DNA of 51,001 bases from Actinomycetota bacterium (GTDB taxonomy: Bacteria; Actinomycetota; Acidimicrobiia; Acidimicrobiales; Microtrichaceae): assembly GCA_009701845.1 (NCBI GenBank), contig WLJI01000002.1, positions 1 through 51,001 on the forward strand, in the 5' to 3' direction. The notes beneath the pieces were generated by a model. That model had not been told where the DNA came from and searched no databases. It saw only the letters and a list, made by a program, of their open reading frames with translations. This document shows positions 9,310 to 17,732 of this stretch, one piece after another; positions within the stretch are counted from its first letter, which is position 1; every line of letters starts with the position of its first letter. Both the position numbers and the translations under genes were made by a program.

Positions 9310-10506
9310 TTAGCCAGCTTGTAGTTGCGCCGCCGTTGCCTCATCAAGGAGCCGCGGACTTGTTCCTGTTTCTGGGAGCTCCACAAAGGTGGATCCGGGG
9401 GTCAGCAGCATTGGCTGACCCGTAGCTGAGGTCAGCTTCCAGGGTTGATCCCTAGCGCTACGTTCCCAAGTACCTACCGTCATGCGGCCCTGAGTAAAGA
9501 CCCAAGCATTTCCAAAACCGATGGTCTGGGCTTCGGGGGAACGAGAATCTGCAGCCGATGCAGCGTATGGGGTTTCGAGGACAACAACATTCGTCGGTGC
9601 AATCTGAGCACCATCAGCAGCAAGGTGACGACGATTGTTTGACCAGCGCAGCCATGTGCTTGTGGCTGGATCCCATACAAACCCCATCGGAGACATTCCG
9701 ACCTTCATATCGAACCCAGGCACGGGAGTACCACCTGGATCTTGGCCGGGGGTTACGTAGTTAAAGAGTTGGCTTGGCAAGACTGTGGGTTGATCTGCGT
9801 AGGAATACAGCTTTGGAGCGTCAAGGATGAGGTTATGTGGGGCCTTCTTTGCGCTTGATCGCGAGTAGGCATCTGGTGCTTGGCTATGGCTTTCACTTTG
9901 AATCCAAGGTGTCTCGGCCATGACCTGAACAACGTTTTCATTTCCGCCTGACCATGCGACTAGCGGCCGGCCAAACATCGCTAGCAGGTCCGGATCGCTT
10001 GTTCTCGCCGAACGAATTGGGCCAATTTGTTGCACGTCTTTTGACTGAAACACAGTCATATAACGACTGATGCCCTCTACTTTGAGCTCAATGACCATAT
10101 CGGCCTGCTCGATGCCGATCTGTGGCATGGCCTCTGGCGAGTTATCCATCTTGGCTACGAGCACTGGCCGCGCAAGAAGGGCGGCTCCCGCTGCGTCGTC
10201 GAGGTTGAGTTGCACTCCGGTCAGCGCGGCTGTGGGGCCAACGGCAATGGTGGTCGTCGTGGTGGGCGTCGTTGTTGGAGCCGTGGTGCTCTTCACCTTG
10301 ACTGGAGCCGCTGCCTCGGTCTTTTTGCTACATCCGCTGAGACCCAAACCTGCAGCGCCCCCAGCTAGTGCTACAACTGCGAGCAGCGATAGGCCGAGAG
10401 TGAGCTTGCGGTTTGGCTTCTTCTTCTGAGATGCACGGGTGCCTTCGCGGTTCACCGTAAGGGCTTCTTGAGCAGAATTGCTGCTGTTGGAGGTCTCATC
10501 AGTCAT
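9310..10506 (-). CDS. DUF3048-domain lipoprotein (YerB-like)
   Basis: Secreted, probably membrane-anchored protein of unknown function. After about 35 polar residues there is a hydrophobic signal segment ending in a lipobox (LSGC, about residue 59), then a Thr/Pro-rich linker, then a DUF3048 domain with [28 protein letters not shown] and [16 protein letters not shown]. The long polar region before the signal segment is unusual for a lipoprotein. The family includes B. subtilis YerB, whose role I do not know. The gene starts 26 bases after the M48-like gene and probably shares its transcript. Confidence 0.85.
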   Translation of the reverse strand: MTDETSNSSNSAQEALTVNREGTRASQKKKPNRKLTLGLSLLAVVALAGGAAGLGLSGCSKKTEAAAPVKVKSTTAPTTTPTTTTTIAVGPTAALTGVQLNLDDAAGAALLARPVLVAKMDNSPEAMPQIGIEQADMVIELKVEGISRYMTVFQSKDVQQIGPIRSARTSDPDLLAMFGRPLVAWSGGNENVVQVMAETPWIQSESHSQAPDAYSRSSAKKAPHNLILDAPKLYSYADQPTVLPSQLFNYVTPGQDPGGTPVPGFDMKVGMSPMGFVWDPATSTWLRWSNNRRHLAADGAQIAPTNVVVLETPYAASAADSRSPEAQTIGFGNAWVFTQGRMTVGTWERSARDQPWKLTSATGQPMLLTPGSTFVELPETGTSPRLLDEATAAQLQAG

Positions 10507-10532
10507 CTTCTGTCACTTTCTTATTGGCTCCG

Positions 10533-11309
10533 TCACAGTTCCTGAAGTACTGCGATTCGATAGGTAAGTGGTTGCATGGAGGTCTCTACGAGCGGGGAGT
10601 TCTCTTCGGGTGCCGTTTCAGTAGCCGGGGCAAGCCAGAGCGGAAGTGTGTTCGCCGGAGCACCTTCAACGGTGGTTCCCACCTGTTGCATGTGAAGGAA
10701 CGCAGCGATCAGCCCTGGCGGGTAACGAGTCAGATCTATTGCCGCCATATCTGATCGAACTGAACGCTGCTCGCCTAGGCCGGCAGCTAGCTTGCGTGCC
10801 CCAAGACCGGAGACACCAAACATGGAAATCACCATGGTGGCGTAACGGGCAGAACCGTCGCGCACCCTGCCAAGCAAGTTGGCGAGCACACCCTCGAGTT
10901 CGAGCCGGCCAAGACCCGTGGCCAATGCGGTAGTCAGAATCAGCGAACACCCCGACTTGTTTGCTGTCACAAACGCATTCATCGAAGACGACTTCAACAG
11001 GTAGACCGACGGGTTGGTTACCCCACTTGTGGCACAGAGCCCTTCAAGGAGATTCTCGAGTTGTGGGTGCGACCCATCGACGAGTGGTTCAAGTTCTAGG
11101 CCCGTCAGCAACTCGTTCATGCTTGCGGCCATCTTGGCCCTCAGCAGAAGAATCCAAAGCACAGAGAGAACGAGCGCAACAATTGCTCCGAGCACGGGCT
11201 GGAGAAGCATGAGCAACCCGCCAAGGAGAACGGCAACTAGCACCCCTAGAAAGAGTGTGTTGTGTTCGAGTTTGCTTGCCGATTGATCAAGGGACTGCTG
11301 CGCCTGCAT
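10533..11309 (-). CDS. M48 (HtpX-like) membrane protein lacking the zinc-protease motif
   Basis: The layout is that of a small HtpX-type M48 peptidase: two membrane segments (about residues 18-34 and 40-57), then PSVYLL, MNAFVTAN, LILTTALATGL and LELEGVLA, as in M48 enzymes just before HExxH. Here the motif reads NLLGR, so both zinc His and the catalytic Glu are gone. The later region RSDMAAIDLTRYPPGLIAAFLHM aligns with the E-x-x-AD segment that gives the third ligand, but that Glu is Arg. The frame is intact and 258 aa long, so this looks like a maintained non-catalytic homologue. I prefer ATG 11309, 8 bases after TACCCT; a TTG at 11318 is also open. It lies between pimA and the DUF3048 gene. 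Confidence 0.72.
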   Translation of the reverse strand: MQAQQSLDQSASKLEHNTLFLGVLVAVLLGGLLMLLQPVLGAIVALVLSVLWILLLRAKMAASMNELLTGLELEPLVDGSHPQLENLLEGLCATSGVTNPSVYLLKSSSMNAFVTANKSGCSLILTTALATGLGRLELEGVLANLLGRVRDGSARYATMVISMFGVSGLGARKLAAGLGEQRSVRSDMAAIDLTRYPPGLIAAFLHMQQVGTTVEGAPANTLPLWLAPATETAPEENSPLVETSMQPLTYRIAVLQEL

Positions 11310-11317
11310 TGCCTTCA

Positions 11318-11323
11318 AGGGTA
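11318..11323 (-). promoter_or_regulatory. Candidate -10 box upstream of M48-like gene
   Basis: TACCCT on the minus strand, 8 bases before the ATG at 11309. It fits the local TANNNT leaderless pattern; the gap to pimA is only 37 bases, so read-through from pimA is also possible. Confidence 0.33.
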
Positions 11324-11355
11324 CAGGAGGCGGCTATCGACTTTGAGTATGGTCC

Positions 11356-12480
11356 TTAGCGGACCCTTACCCTCAGTGAAGTGACTTTTTGCGATGCTAG
11401 CTGCGCTGCGGCTACGAGGTCCGAATAAATCTCGAGGTACAAATCGCAGAGCAATTCAAGGTCGAACTCCTGAGCGCGCACTACACCTGCGCTTTGAAGC
11501 GTTGCCGCTAGCAATGGGTCACCTAGTACGGAGTTCAGCGCTGCAGCTAAAGCCGCAGGGTTGCCCGGATCTACCAGTTCAGCAGCTAGGCCCCGAGCAG
11601 AGGTTGCAACTTGTGAATACCCCGAGATAGCAGAGGCCACAACGGTGGTCTGAGCAGCCATGGCTTCTAGCAGGATAATTCCAAAGGACTCTCCTCCGAG
11701 AGAAGGCGCACAAAATACCGTTGCTGCACGCATTCGCTGTTCGCGCTCTTGGTCGCTAATTCGTCCCAGCCACTGCACACGCGGGTCGGGGTAGCGCCGC
11801 TGCAAATCTGCAGTCTGCGGGCCAGTTCCGCCGACCCATATCTGAGTGTCTTCCGGTAACAGTGCAACCGCTTGCAAGAGAACTTCAAGGCCCTTTCTAG
11901 GTTCGTGGCGGCCAAGAAAGAACACCGTTGGAGCGTCGGTCGGCCAGGGGGTCGCTGTGCGGAATCGTTCGCCTTCGATGCCGTTGAACAGGACTCGAAC
12001 ATCATTTGGCATCACATCTACAACCATGGCTTTTGCATCTTCCGACACAGCCACTCGCGCATCAAGGCGATTACCAAACCATGTCGCAAGGCCCGAGAGT
12101 TTCTGATATGCCGGCTGCTCCCCCGCCGCGTGAAAAGTACCCACGAGTGGTGCGGTCTTCAGTAAGGCAGCAGTCACCGTGGGCCCCGGGGCCAACGGCT
12201 CATGTAGGTGGACCACATCAAAATCTTCGTCCCACAGTGCGCGCATGGTTCGCAGTTGCGCTGGAATATCTGGAGCAATAGGAGCAACAGATCCGTTCGT
12301 AGCCGTCGGGATGCTGCTGCCAAGTGGTATCACGAACACCTCTGGCGGGGGGCCGTCACAGGGGGCAAGAACGAGTGCTTCATGGCCTCGCCTTCGCAGC
12401 GACCGAGCAAGCGCCAAGACTTGACCTTGAACTCCCCCAGGGACACTCAAGCTATAGGGGCAAACCAGACCGATGCGCAC
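11356..12480 (-). CDS. pimA: Phosphatidyl-myo-inositol mannosyltransferase PimA
   Basis: GT4-family enzyme that adds the first mannose from GDP-mannose to phosphatidylinositol on the inner face of the membrane. The N-terminus IGLVCPYSLSVPGGVQGQV closely matches mycobacterial PimA. The acceptor-side DVVHLHEPLAPGP and the donor-site motif with the E-x7-E pair (GESFGIILLEAM) are present. Length 374 aa is typical. The start is GTG, 9 bases after the patA stop. The order pgsA-patA-pimA is the conserved actinobacterial cluster for phosphatidylinositol mannosides, which strongly supports the assignment. Confidence 0.92.
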   Translation of the reverse strand: MRIGLVCPYSLSVPGGVQGQVLALARSLRRRGHEALVLAPCDGPPPEVFVIPLGSSIPTATNGSVAPIAPDIPAQLRTMRALWDEDFDVVHLHEPLAPGPTVTAALLKTAPLVGTFHAAGEQPAYQKLSGLATWFGNRLDARVAVSEDAKAMVVDVMPNDVRVLFNGIEGERFRTATPWPTDAPTVFFLGRHEPRKGLEVLLQAVALLPEDTQIWVGGTGPQTADLQRRYPDPRVQWLGRISDQEREQRMRAATVFCAPSLGGESFGIILLEAMAAQTTVVASAISGYSQVATSARGLAAELVDPGNPAALAAALNSVLGDPLLAATLQSAGVVRAQEFDLELLCDLYLEIYSDLVAAAQLASQKVTSLRVRVR

Positions 12481-12489
12481 CTAGGCACA

Positions 12490-13491
12490 CTACGCGTCGG
12501 AGCGACCTTTTTCACTCTTGGCTTCGACCCAAGCGGGAAGCGGCATGCCGAGCGCGGCAAAGTCGCTTGGCCAATTGGGTTGAAGAACATGCCATTGGGT
12601 GGGATCCCTGCAGATCAGGACCTCGAGAGCATTCGCCATCTCTTGGGTCACCCGCTGAACATCGGCTCGGAGTCGACCACGACGCTGCGTGTCGAGCGGC
12701 GGCAGTACCACCGCATGGTGATTGTTCCCCTGGACGAACACTGCGACCGGCACTAAGGGTGCCCCGCTTCGCAAAGCCAGCAGTGCTGCTCCGCCGGGCA
12801 ACGTCGTGCGTTCCCCGAAGAACTCAACTTCAATACCGTCTCCAGTGAGATCCCGATCACTCAGTAAACACAGCACCGAACCAGCACTCAGAGCTCCAGC
12901 AAGTTCAACAGCCGCAGTCGGCCCCACCGCAATGACGTTCAACCCCAGTTGGTCGCGTCGATAGCTCAGGAACCACTCAAAAAGTTCGGGTGGCTCGAGA
13001 TGCTCAACAGCCGCAGCCACCGAAATGTCATGAGTCAGTACCAGCCAACGACTCGCTGACTCCCAGCTACCAAGATGCGGTATTGCAGCGATGACTCCTT
13101 GCCCAGCTTGGGCCGGAACGATCAGGTGCTCAAGGCCTTCATAGGTAAACGTGCGATCAAGTTCATCCAAACTCAAAGATGGCAGCCGCAGAGCATCAAG
13201 CCAGTACCTTCCAAAACTCTCGAAGACCTGCTCGACTTTTTCTTCTAGCTGCGCTTCGGTAATCGGAGCATCTACGGGAAGTGTCCAACTGCGGTTGTTG
13301 GGGTCGGGAGTCACTCCGTCAAGCGCCAGACCGTAGATACGGCGCAGGTAACGCTCGATCACGAGTCGCTCAGAGGGAGAACGGTGAGCAAAAACGCTAC
13401 TCGCCGAACTCACCAGAGGCCGAGCAACTGCAGACGGGAGATATTCTGCGAGCGCAGAGGCAACGCGAAGCTTACGAACTGAGAGTTCCAT
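12490..13491 (-). CDS. patA: Phosphatidylinositol mannoside acyltransferase
   Basis: LpxL/HtrB-family membrane-associated acyltransferase expected to acylate mannosylated phosphatidylinositol. The catalytic H-x4-E motif is visible as HLGSWE (His139, Glu144), followed by LLSDRDLTGDGIEVEFFGERT, PGGAALLALRSGAPLVPV and VQRVTQEMANALE, all typical of the family. The 333-aa length is slightly longer than mycobacterial PatA. It lies between pgsA (15 bases) and pimA, so the name rests on family plus position. Confidence 0.88.
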   Translation of the reverse strand: MELSVRKLRVASALAEYLPSAVARPLVSSASSVFAHRSPSERLVIERYLRRIYGLALDGVTPDPNNRSWTLPVDAPITEAQLEEKVEQVFESFGRYWLDALRLPSLSLDELDRTFTYEGLEHLIVPAQAGQGVIAAIPHLGSWESASRWLVLTHDISVAAAVEHLEPPELFEWFLSYRRDQLGLNVIAVGPTAAVELAGALSAGSVLCLLSDRDLTGDGIEVEFFGERTTLPGGAALLALRSGAPLVPVAVFVQGNNHHAVVLPPLDTQRRGRLRADVQRVTQEMANALEVLICRDPTQWHVLQPNWPSDFAALGMPLPAWVEAKSEKGRSDA

Positions 13492-13505
13492 CTACTTCAT
13501 TGCCT

Positions 13506-14219
13506 TTACGCTGGAGGACGCCGGGAGCCGCCTTGGCGACGCCCTGAGGAGCTACGCGCCTGCCAACGCTGAGCCACTGTTCGATCGGCGCTACGTGGCC
13601 GCCTGCGACGACGATCGCTCAGTGCTGGAGTCTGACGGGTCGCTTGGCCCCAGACCTTGATAAATCTCTGCGCCGCTGTAATCACATTGAGTACCACGAT
13701 GAGCGCCAGAATCGGAATCAGAAGATTTCGATAGAACAGCAGTCCGATGCCGAGCAACACGAACCGCTCGGCACGCTCAACAATCCCTGTGTGTGCATCG
13801 AAACCAAGTGCGTCGGCTTTGGCTCGGATATACGACACGATGGACGCCGTGATGTAGCCAGCTACTGGCAACATTACAACCCAAGCTCTGCCATCAGACT
13901 CGACGAGATAGTAGGTAATGCCACCGAAAAGAAGTCCGTCTGTGACCCGATCTGAGACCGAATCAAAAAACGCACCGCGAAGCGAAGACTTACCAGAGGC
14001 CTTTGCAACGGCACCATCTAGTAGGTCCGGAATGCCAGTCAGGATGAGCAAGAGAAGTCCAAGGTGCAGGTGCCCAGAACCAATTGCCACAGAGGCAGCC
14101 ACGGCCATCACAATCCCGGTGGCAGTAATGACGTCTGCGGAGATACCAGCCTTCTTCAGGCTGTTACCGATGGGCTTTACTGCGGCATCAACTTGTGTGC
14201 GCCATTTTCCGTCGAACAT
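13506..14219 (-). CDS. pgsA: CDP-alcohol phosphatidyltransferase, phosphatidylinositol phosphate synthase
   Basis: Membrane enzyme that joins CDP-diacylglycerol to an inositol phosphate to make the phosphatidylinositol precursor. The signature D-x2-DG-x2-A-[R]-x8-G-x3-D-x3-D spans residues 65-90 with all four Asp present; the usual Arg is Lys (residue 73). Several membrane helices follow. The C-terminal 40 residues are strongly basic (Arg/Gly/Ser rich), presumably cytoplasmic. The ATG has GAGGAG upstream. It begins the pgsA-patA-pimA cluster, which favours inositol phosphate over glycerol phosphate as acceptor. Confidence 0.88.
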   Translation of the reverse strand: MFDGKWRTQVDAAVKPIGNSLKKAGISADVITATGIVMAVAASVAIGSGHLHLGLLLLILTGIPDLLDGAVAKASGKSSLRGAFFDSVSDRVTDGLLFGGITYYLVESDGRAWVVMLPVAGYITASIVSYIRAKADALGFDAHTGIVERAERFVLLGIGLLFYRNLLIPILALIVVLNVITAAQRFIKVWGQATRQTPALSDRRRRRPRSADRTVAQRWQARSSSGRRQGGSRRPPA

Positions 14220-14284
14220 CTGACTCCTCGGTGAAGCGCTGAATTACTCGGTGACAACCACTTTTGTGAAAACCACGCTCGTCG

Positions 14285-14314
14285 ATTATCTATCGATACT
14301 GCGGACAGTGCTAA
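14285..14314 (-). promoter_or_regulatory. Candidate promoter of the pgsA-patA-pimA operon
   Basis: On the minus strand, GATAAT (14285-14290) could be a -10 box and TTAGCA (14309-14314) a -35 box, with 18 bases between them. This would give a leader of about 60 bases before the pgsA ATG, which has its own Shine-Dalgarno. Confidence 0.4.
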
Positions 14315-14328
14315 CTAGAGTTAGCACT
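14307..14328. promoter_or_regulatory. 22-bp palindrome overlapping the pgsA -35 region
   Basis: Perfect inverted repeat with 10-base arms (AGTGCTAACT and its complement) around a 2-base centre. It overlaps the candidate -35 box of pgsA, so it could be a repressor site. It has no T-run on the strand of the upstream genes, which argues against an intrinsic terminator for them. The half-site resembles that of the CIRCE element but in everted orientation. Confidence 0.5.
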
Positions 14329-14378
14329 TTAGTCGCTCGGGGCCTCGATGTGAAGTACTTCGGTGTGAACTGCGTCTG

Positions 14379-14975
14379 TCATGGAGTCTGGGTTTCACTC
14401 TGAGCAGGCACGCTGAGGCTGGTTCCAGCGACATCATCGGGGTCGAACTGAGTCCAGTCCTCTGGGTTCTCCTCAGAGAATCCCTCAATCACTTCGCCGT
14501 TCACACCATCAACGAGAACAATTCCCCTCCTAGTGGGCGGATTTTCATTTGAGTAAGCCAAGATTCGCCAAGTGGGGCGAGACAGCCAGCCCCGCCAAGC
14601 CATCTGCGCAGCTGCATGACCGACTGGAAAGCCCACCTTGGCAGAGGCACTGACTAATGCATCTGATTCATCTACTTTCAAGGTCCATCCGGCAATCATT
14701 CCGTATGCGCCGAACACAACAAGGCCCACCCCAGCCCATAAGGTTCCTAGGTTTACCAAAGCTGAACTGTCCCCTTTGATCGCATAGACAGCAACCGCTG
14801 CCAATCCAAACAACAAATACAACCCGGCGGGAATTCGGCGGCGGTTGTTATTAGGAAAGGTTTGCGGGCCAACAAATCCAGAGAGGTCCAAGTCCTCGGG
14901 GAGGACATCGACAATCTCGCCATCAGTCGGGTTCAGCGCAGGCTGCTCTGATTGAAGGTCCTCGGGCTCGGTCAT
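14379..14975 (-). CDS. Unknown two-helix membrane protein between HIT gene and pgsA
   Basis: I do not recognise this 198-aa protein. An acidic N-terminus of about 45 residues is followed by a basic patch (NNNRRRIPAG) and two hydrophobic segments (about residues 48-66 and 72-95), then a soluble domain containing AAAQMAWRGWLSRPTWRIL and RRGIVLVDGVNGEVI, and an acidic C-terminus. No enzyme motif is apparent. The ATG overlaps the HIT gene stop by 4 bases, so it is translationally coupled, and its stop is 160 bases before pgsA. Position suggests a link with lipid or nucleotide metabolism, but that is a guess. Confidence 0.8.
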   Translation of the reverse strand: MTEPEDLQSEQPALNPTDGEIVDVLPEDLDLSGFVGPQTFPNNNRRRIPAGLYLLFGLAAVAVYAIKGDSSALVNLGTLWAGVGLVVFGAYGMIAGWTLKVDESDALVSASAKVGFPVGHAAAQMAWRGWLSRPTWRILAYSNENPPTRRGIVLVDGVNGEVIEGFSEENPEDWTQFDPDDVAGTSLSVPAQSETQTP

Positions 14976-15568
14976 GTGTCAAAGGTAGCTTCAGGAGCGC
15001 TCTGACCTGAAGCGGGCGGCGCATCGAGATCAGTGAAGCATGGCCTCAATGCCTGCCACACGTCTTCAAGTGCCACGGGCATCACCTGCGAACCACCGAC
15101 TACGGCCATGAAGTTGGCATCCCCAACCCATCGCGGGACGCAGTGAACATGTAGGTGATCCGTCTGCGAGCCTCCGGCAGCCCGGCCCAGATTGATACCC
15201 ACATTTACACCGTCACAGTTCAGAGTGGACTTGAGCGCAGAGACCCCTGCTCGAACGAGCGACCACAGTTCTGCAAATTCGGCCTGCTCTAACTGTTCGA
15301 GATCTGCAACAGCTCTGTTCGGAAGCACCATCAGGTGACCCGAGGTATAGGGAAAACGATTCAGGATCACAAAGCATCCGGCACCCCGATGCAGCACAAA
15401 GGTCTCTGAGTCTGGTGCACCGCAGTTCAGGATCCGCTCAAATAAAGAGCCTGAATTGCCATCTGAATCTGCTGGTCGAGGGTGCTGCCCGGGTAGAGCT
15501 CGACGAGTTTCTGGGTCTCCTGTGACGTACAAAGAACGCCAAGTTGCCCAGAGCTGATCAAGAGGCAC
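14972..15568 (-). CDS. HIT-family nucleotide hydrolase/phosphorylase
   Basis: Histidine-triad protein; the mycobacterial relative in the same position (next to thrS) is, as I recall, a diadenosine tetraphosphate phosphorylase. Seen here: FVILNRFPYTSGHLMVLPNR in the core, NLGRAAGGSQTDHLHVHCVPRW with the HxHxH triad. I chose GTG 15568, which has GGAG at 6 bases and gives 198 aa, close to the mycobacterial length; a TTG at 15601 adds 11 residues without a Shine-Dalgarno. It follows thrS on the same strand. Confidence 0.88.
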   Translation of the reverse strand: MPLDQLWATWRSLYVTGDPETRRALPGQHPRPADSDGNSGSLFERILNCGAPDSETFVLHRGAGCFVILNRFPYTSGHLMVLPNRAVADLEQLEQAEFAELWSLVRAGVSALKSTLNCDGVNVGINLGRAAGGSQTDHLHVHCVPRWVGDANFMAVVGGSQVMPVALEDVWQALRPCFTDLDAPPASGQSAPEATFDT

Positions 15569-15631
15569 AGTTCGCTCCGAAGTAGGAGTAGATGATGTCA
15601 AAGTTGGCGTGCGCCGCAGAGCGCGAAGGAG

Positions 15632-17674
15632 TCATTTCTTTGATGCCACCTGAGCCGCAAGTCGTTCTGCAAATGAAGCAAGTGGCACATCACGTTCAAC
15701 CTCATTTCCTCTTGGGTTGACTCCCACCGTGCGATGCTCGACGTCGCTTTCTCCTACGACGAGAACAAAGGGAAGTTTCTCACCCTTCGCCCGGCGAATT
15801 CGATTGCCGAGGGTTTCATCTGCATCTGCAACCTCCACGCGAAACCCTGCTCCGCGCAACTCTGCTGCAACCTCATGTGCGTACTCGGCATGTGCTTCCG
15901 AAACAGGAAGGATCTTGGCCTGAACAGGAGACAACCATGCGGGGAAGGCCCCGGCGTAATGCTCAACGAGGACGGCGAAGAAGCGCTCCACTGAGCCAAA
16001 GAGTGCCCGGTGAATCATGATCGGACGGTGCTTCTCTCCGTCGTTTCCGATGTACGTCATCTCAAATCGCTGAGGAAGCTGGAAGTCAACTTGAATAGTC
16101 GACATCTGCCAGGTTCTGCCGATTGCATCGCGAGCCTGAACCGAGATCTTGGGGCCGTAAAAGGCGCCACCACCAGGGTCCATCACTAGGTCAATGTCCA
16201 TAGCCGTTGCAGCAGATCGAAGCGCTTCCGTTGCCTCATCCCACTCTTCATCAGTACCAACTGCTTTGTTCTCGGGCTTGGTTGACAGTTCCAAGTAGAA
16301 GTCATCAAGGCCGTAGTCGCGAAGAAGGTCCAACACGAAGCTCAGAATGGATCCGAGCTCGGCACCCATCTGTTCTTTCGTCGTAAAGATATGAGCATCA
16401 TCTTGGGTCATGCCCCGGACTCGAGTCAGGCCGTGCACTACTCCGGATTTCTCATACCGATACACCGTTCCGAACTCGAACATCCTGAGCGGCAACTCCC
16501 TATAGGACCGCTGCCTGCTCTTAAAGATCAAAATGTGAAACGGGCAATTCATTGGCTTGAGGTAATACTGCGTTCCGGTTCCCTGCACCGGTTCAACCTC
16601 GGCGAGGCCATCCTCGCTAGAAGTTGCAGAATCGTCAGATTCAGCTGCGTGGCCGTGATCGTGGTCGATCTCCATGGGGGGAAACATGCCATCGGCAAAC
16701 CACTGAAGATGCCCGCTGGTTTCAAACAGGTTCGACTTGGTGATGTGTGGCGAGTACACAAACTCGTAGTCAGCCTGCTCATGGCGAACCCGCGAGTAGT
16801 CCTCCATCAAACGGCGAATGATGCCGCCTTTGGGATGAAAAACTGCCAAACCCGATCCGATCTCATCGGGAAATGAGAACAGATCAAGCTCAACACCGAG
16901 TTTGCGGTGATCTCGTTTTGCTGCTTCTTCTTGGCGCAGCAGATGCGCTGAGAGTTCTTTCTTGCTAGCAAACGCAGCTGCATAAATTCGCTGCAGCATC
17001 GGGTTCTTCTCGCTGCCGCGAAAGTACGCCCCGCCATGACGAGTCAACTTGAAATGACCCAGTCGGCCCGTAGATGGAACATGGGGCCCGCGGCACATAT
17101 CAACAAAGTCGTCGGTGTTGCGATAGAAGCTGATCGCTGTAGCGCTCCCTACTTCGCCGTCGGCATCTTCACCAGCAGCAGCTAGTTCCATAAACACCCT
17201 CTTGTAGGGGTGTTGCGCCATGAGCTCGAGCGCTTCGTCTAGCGGTAACTCGAAGCGCTCAAAGGGTTGATCAGCTGCAATAATCTCTCGCATTTTTTGA
17301 TCAATGCGCACGAGATCATCGTCAGCAAAGCTACCGCCGCCAGGGAGTTCGAAGTCATAGTAAAAACCATCCTCGATCGGAGGCCCGCCTGCGAAGGTAG
17401 ACCCCGGCCAGAGCTCAAGGACTGCCTGCGCCAGAACATGGGCTGTGGAATGGCGAAGATGCTCAAGCGCTGCTTCTTCTCGGTCGGTGATAATACGAAT
17501 CTTCGCGCCGTCTTCAAGGGGTGCCGACAGGTCAACCGCATCACCGTTGACCTCGATGACAAGTGCAGCACGAGCTAACCCAGGGCCAATGGACTCTGCA
17601 AGGTCAGCGCCAGTAGCCCCTGCACTCAGTGAGCGGGAGGAACCATCGGGCAAAGTGATTGCAATCTCGGACAT
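15632..17674 (-). CDS. thrS: Threonine--tRNA ligase
   Basis: Charges tRNA-Thr and edits mis-charged serine. Domains in order: TGS (about 1-62), editing domain with HSTAHVLAQAV and DMCRGPHVPSTG, class II catalytic core, and anticodon-binding domain from about residue 575. Zinc ligands are present: Cys in MNCPFH, His in QDDAHIF, His in IMIHRALFGSVERF. At 680 aa it is longer than the E. coli enzyme, partly from an acidic His/Asp/Ser-rich insertion of about 30 residues just before the MNCP motif. The ATG is preceded at 6 bases by TAGTTT, and there is no clear Shine-Dalgarno. Divergent from the SNF2 gene. Confidence 0.97.
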   Translation of the reverse strand: MSEIAITLPDGSSRSLSAGATGADLAESIGPGLARAALVIEVNGDAVDLSAPLEDGAKIRIITDREEAALEHLRHSTAHVLAQAVLELWPGSTFAGGPPIEDGFYYDFELPGGGSFADDDLVRIDQKMREIIAADQPFERFELPLDEALELMAQHPYKRVFMELAAAGEDADGEVGSATAISFYRNTDDFVDMCRGPHVPSTGRLGHFKLTRHGGAYFRGSEKNPMLQRIYAAAFASKKELSAHLLRQEEAAKRDHRKLGVELDLFSFPDEIGSGLAVFHPKGGIIRRLMEDYSRVRHEQADYEFVYSPHITKSNLFETSGHLQWFADGMFPPMEIDHDHGHAAESDDSATSSEDGLAEVEPVQGTGTQYYLKPMNCPFHILIFKSRQRSYRELPLRMFEFGTVYRYEKSGVVHGLTRVRGMTQDDAHIFTTKEQMGAELGSILSFVLDLLRDYGLDDFYLELSTKPENKAVGTDEEWDEATEALRSAATAMDIDLVMDPGGGAFYGPKISVQARDAIGRTWQMSTIQVDFQLPQRFEMTYIGNDGEKHRPIMIHRALFGSVERFFAVLVEHYAGAFPAWLSPVQAKILPVSEAHAEYAHEVAAELRGAGFRVEVADADETLGNRIRRAKGEKLPFVLVVGESDVEHRTVGVNPRGNEVERDVPLASFAERLAAQVASKK

Positions 17675-17680
17675 CTCTAC

Positions 17681-17686
17681 AAACTA
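17681..17686 (-). promoter_or_regulatory. Candidate -10 box for leaderless thrS transcript
   Basis: TAGTTT on the minus strand, ending 6 bases before the thrS ATG; TTGCAG lies 19 bases further upstream as a weak -35. It stands in the divergent thrS/SNF2 gap. Confidence 0.42.
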
Positions 17687-17732
17687 GTGGGGCCAGCGAA
17701 AGTGACTGCAACCAAATGTCGCCGGGGCCTTC

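Noticed and set aside
10070-10429. Plus-strand frame rich in Val/Gly opposite the DUF3048 linker
   Set aside because: It arises from the repetitive Thr codons of the lipoprotein linker read backwards; no ribosome-binding site or homology.
12208-12848. Long plus-strand open frames opposite patA and pimA
   Set aside because: They are shadows of the minus-strand genes: Arg/His-rich, without homology or start signals. Similar antisense frames elsewhere were left out for the same reason.
14307-14328. CIRCE/HrcA heat-shock operator
   Set aside because: The half-site TTAGCACT is shared, but in CIRCE it faces outward with a 9-base spacer (TTAGCACTC-N9-GAGTGCTAA). Here the halves are everted with a 2-base centre, and no chaperone gene is adjacent.
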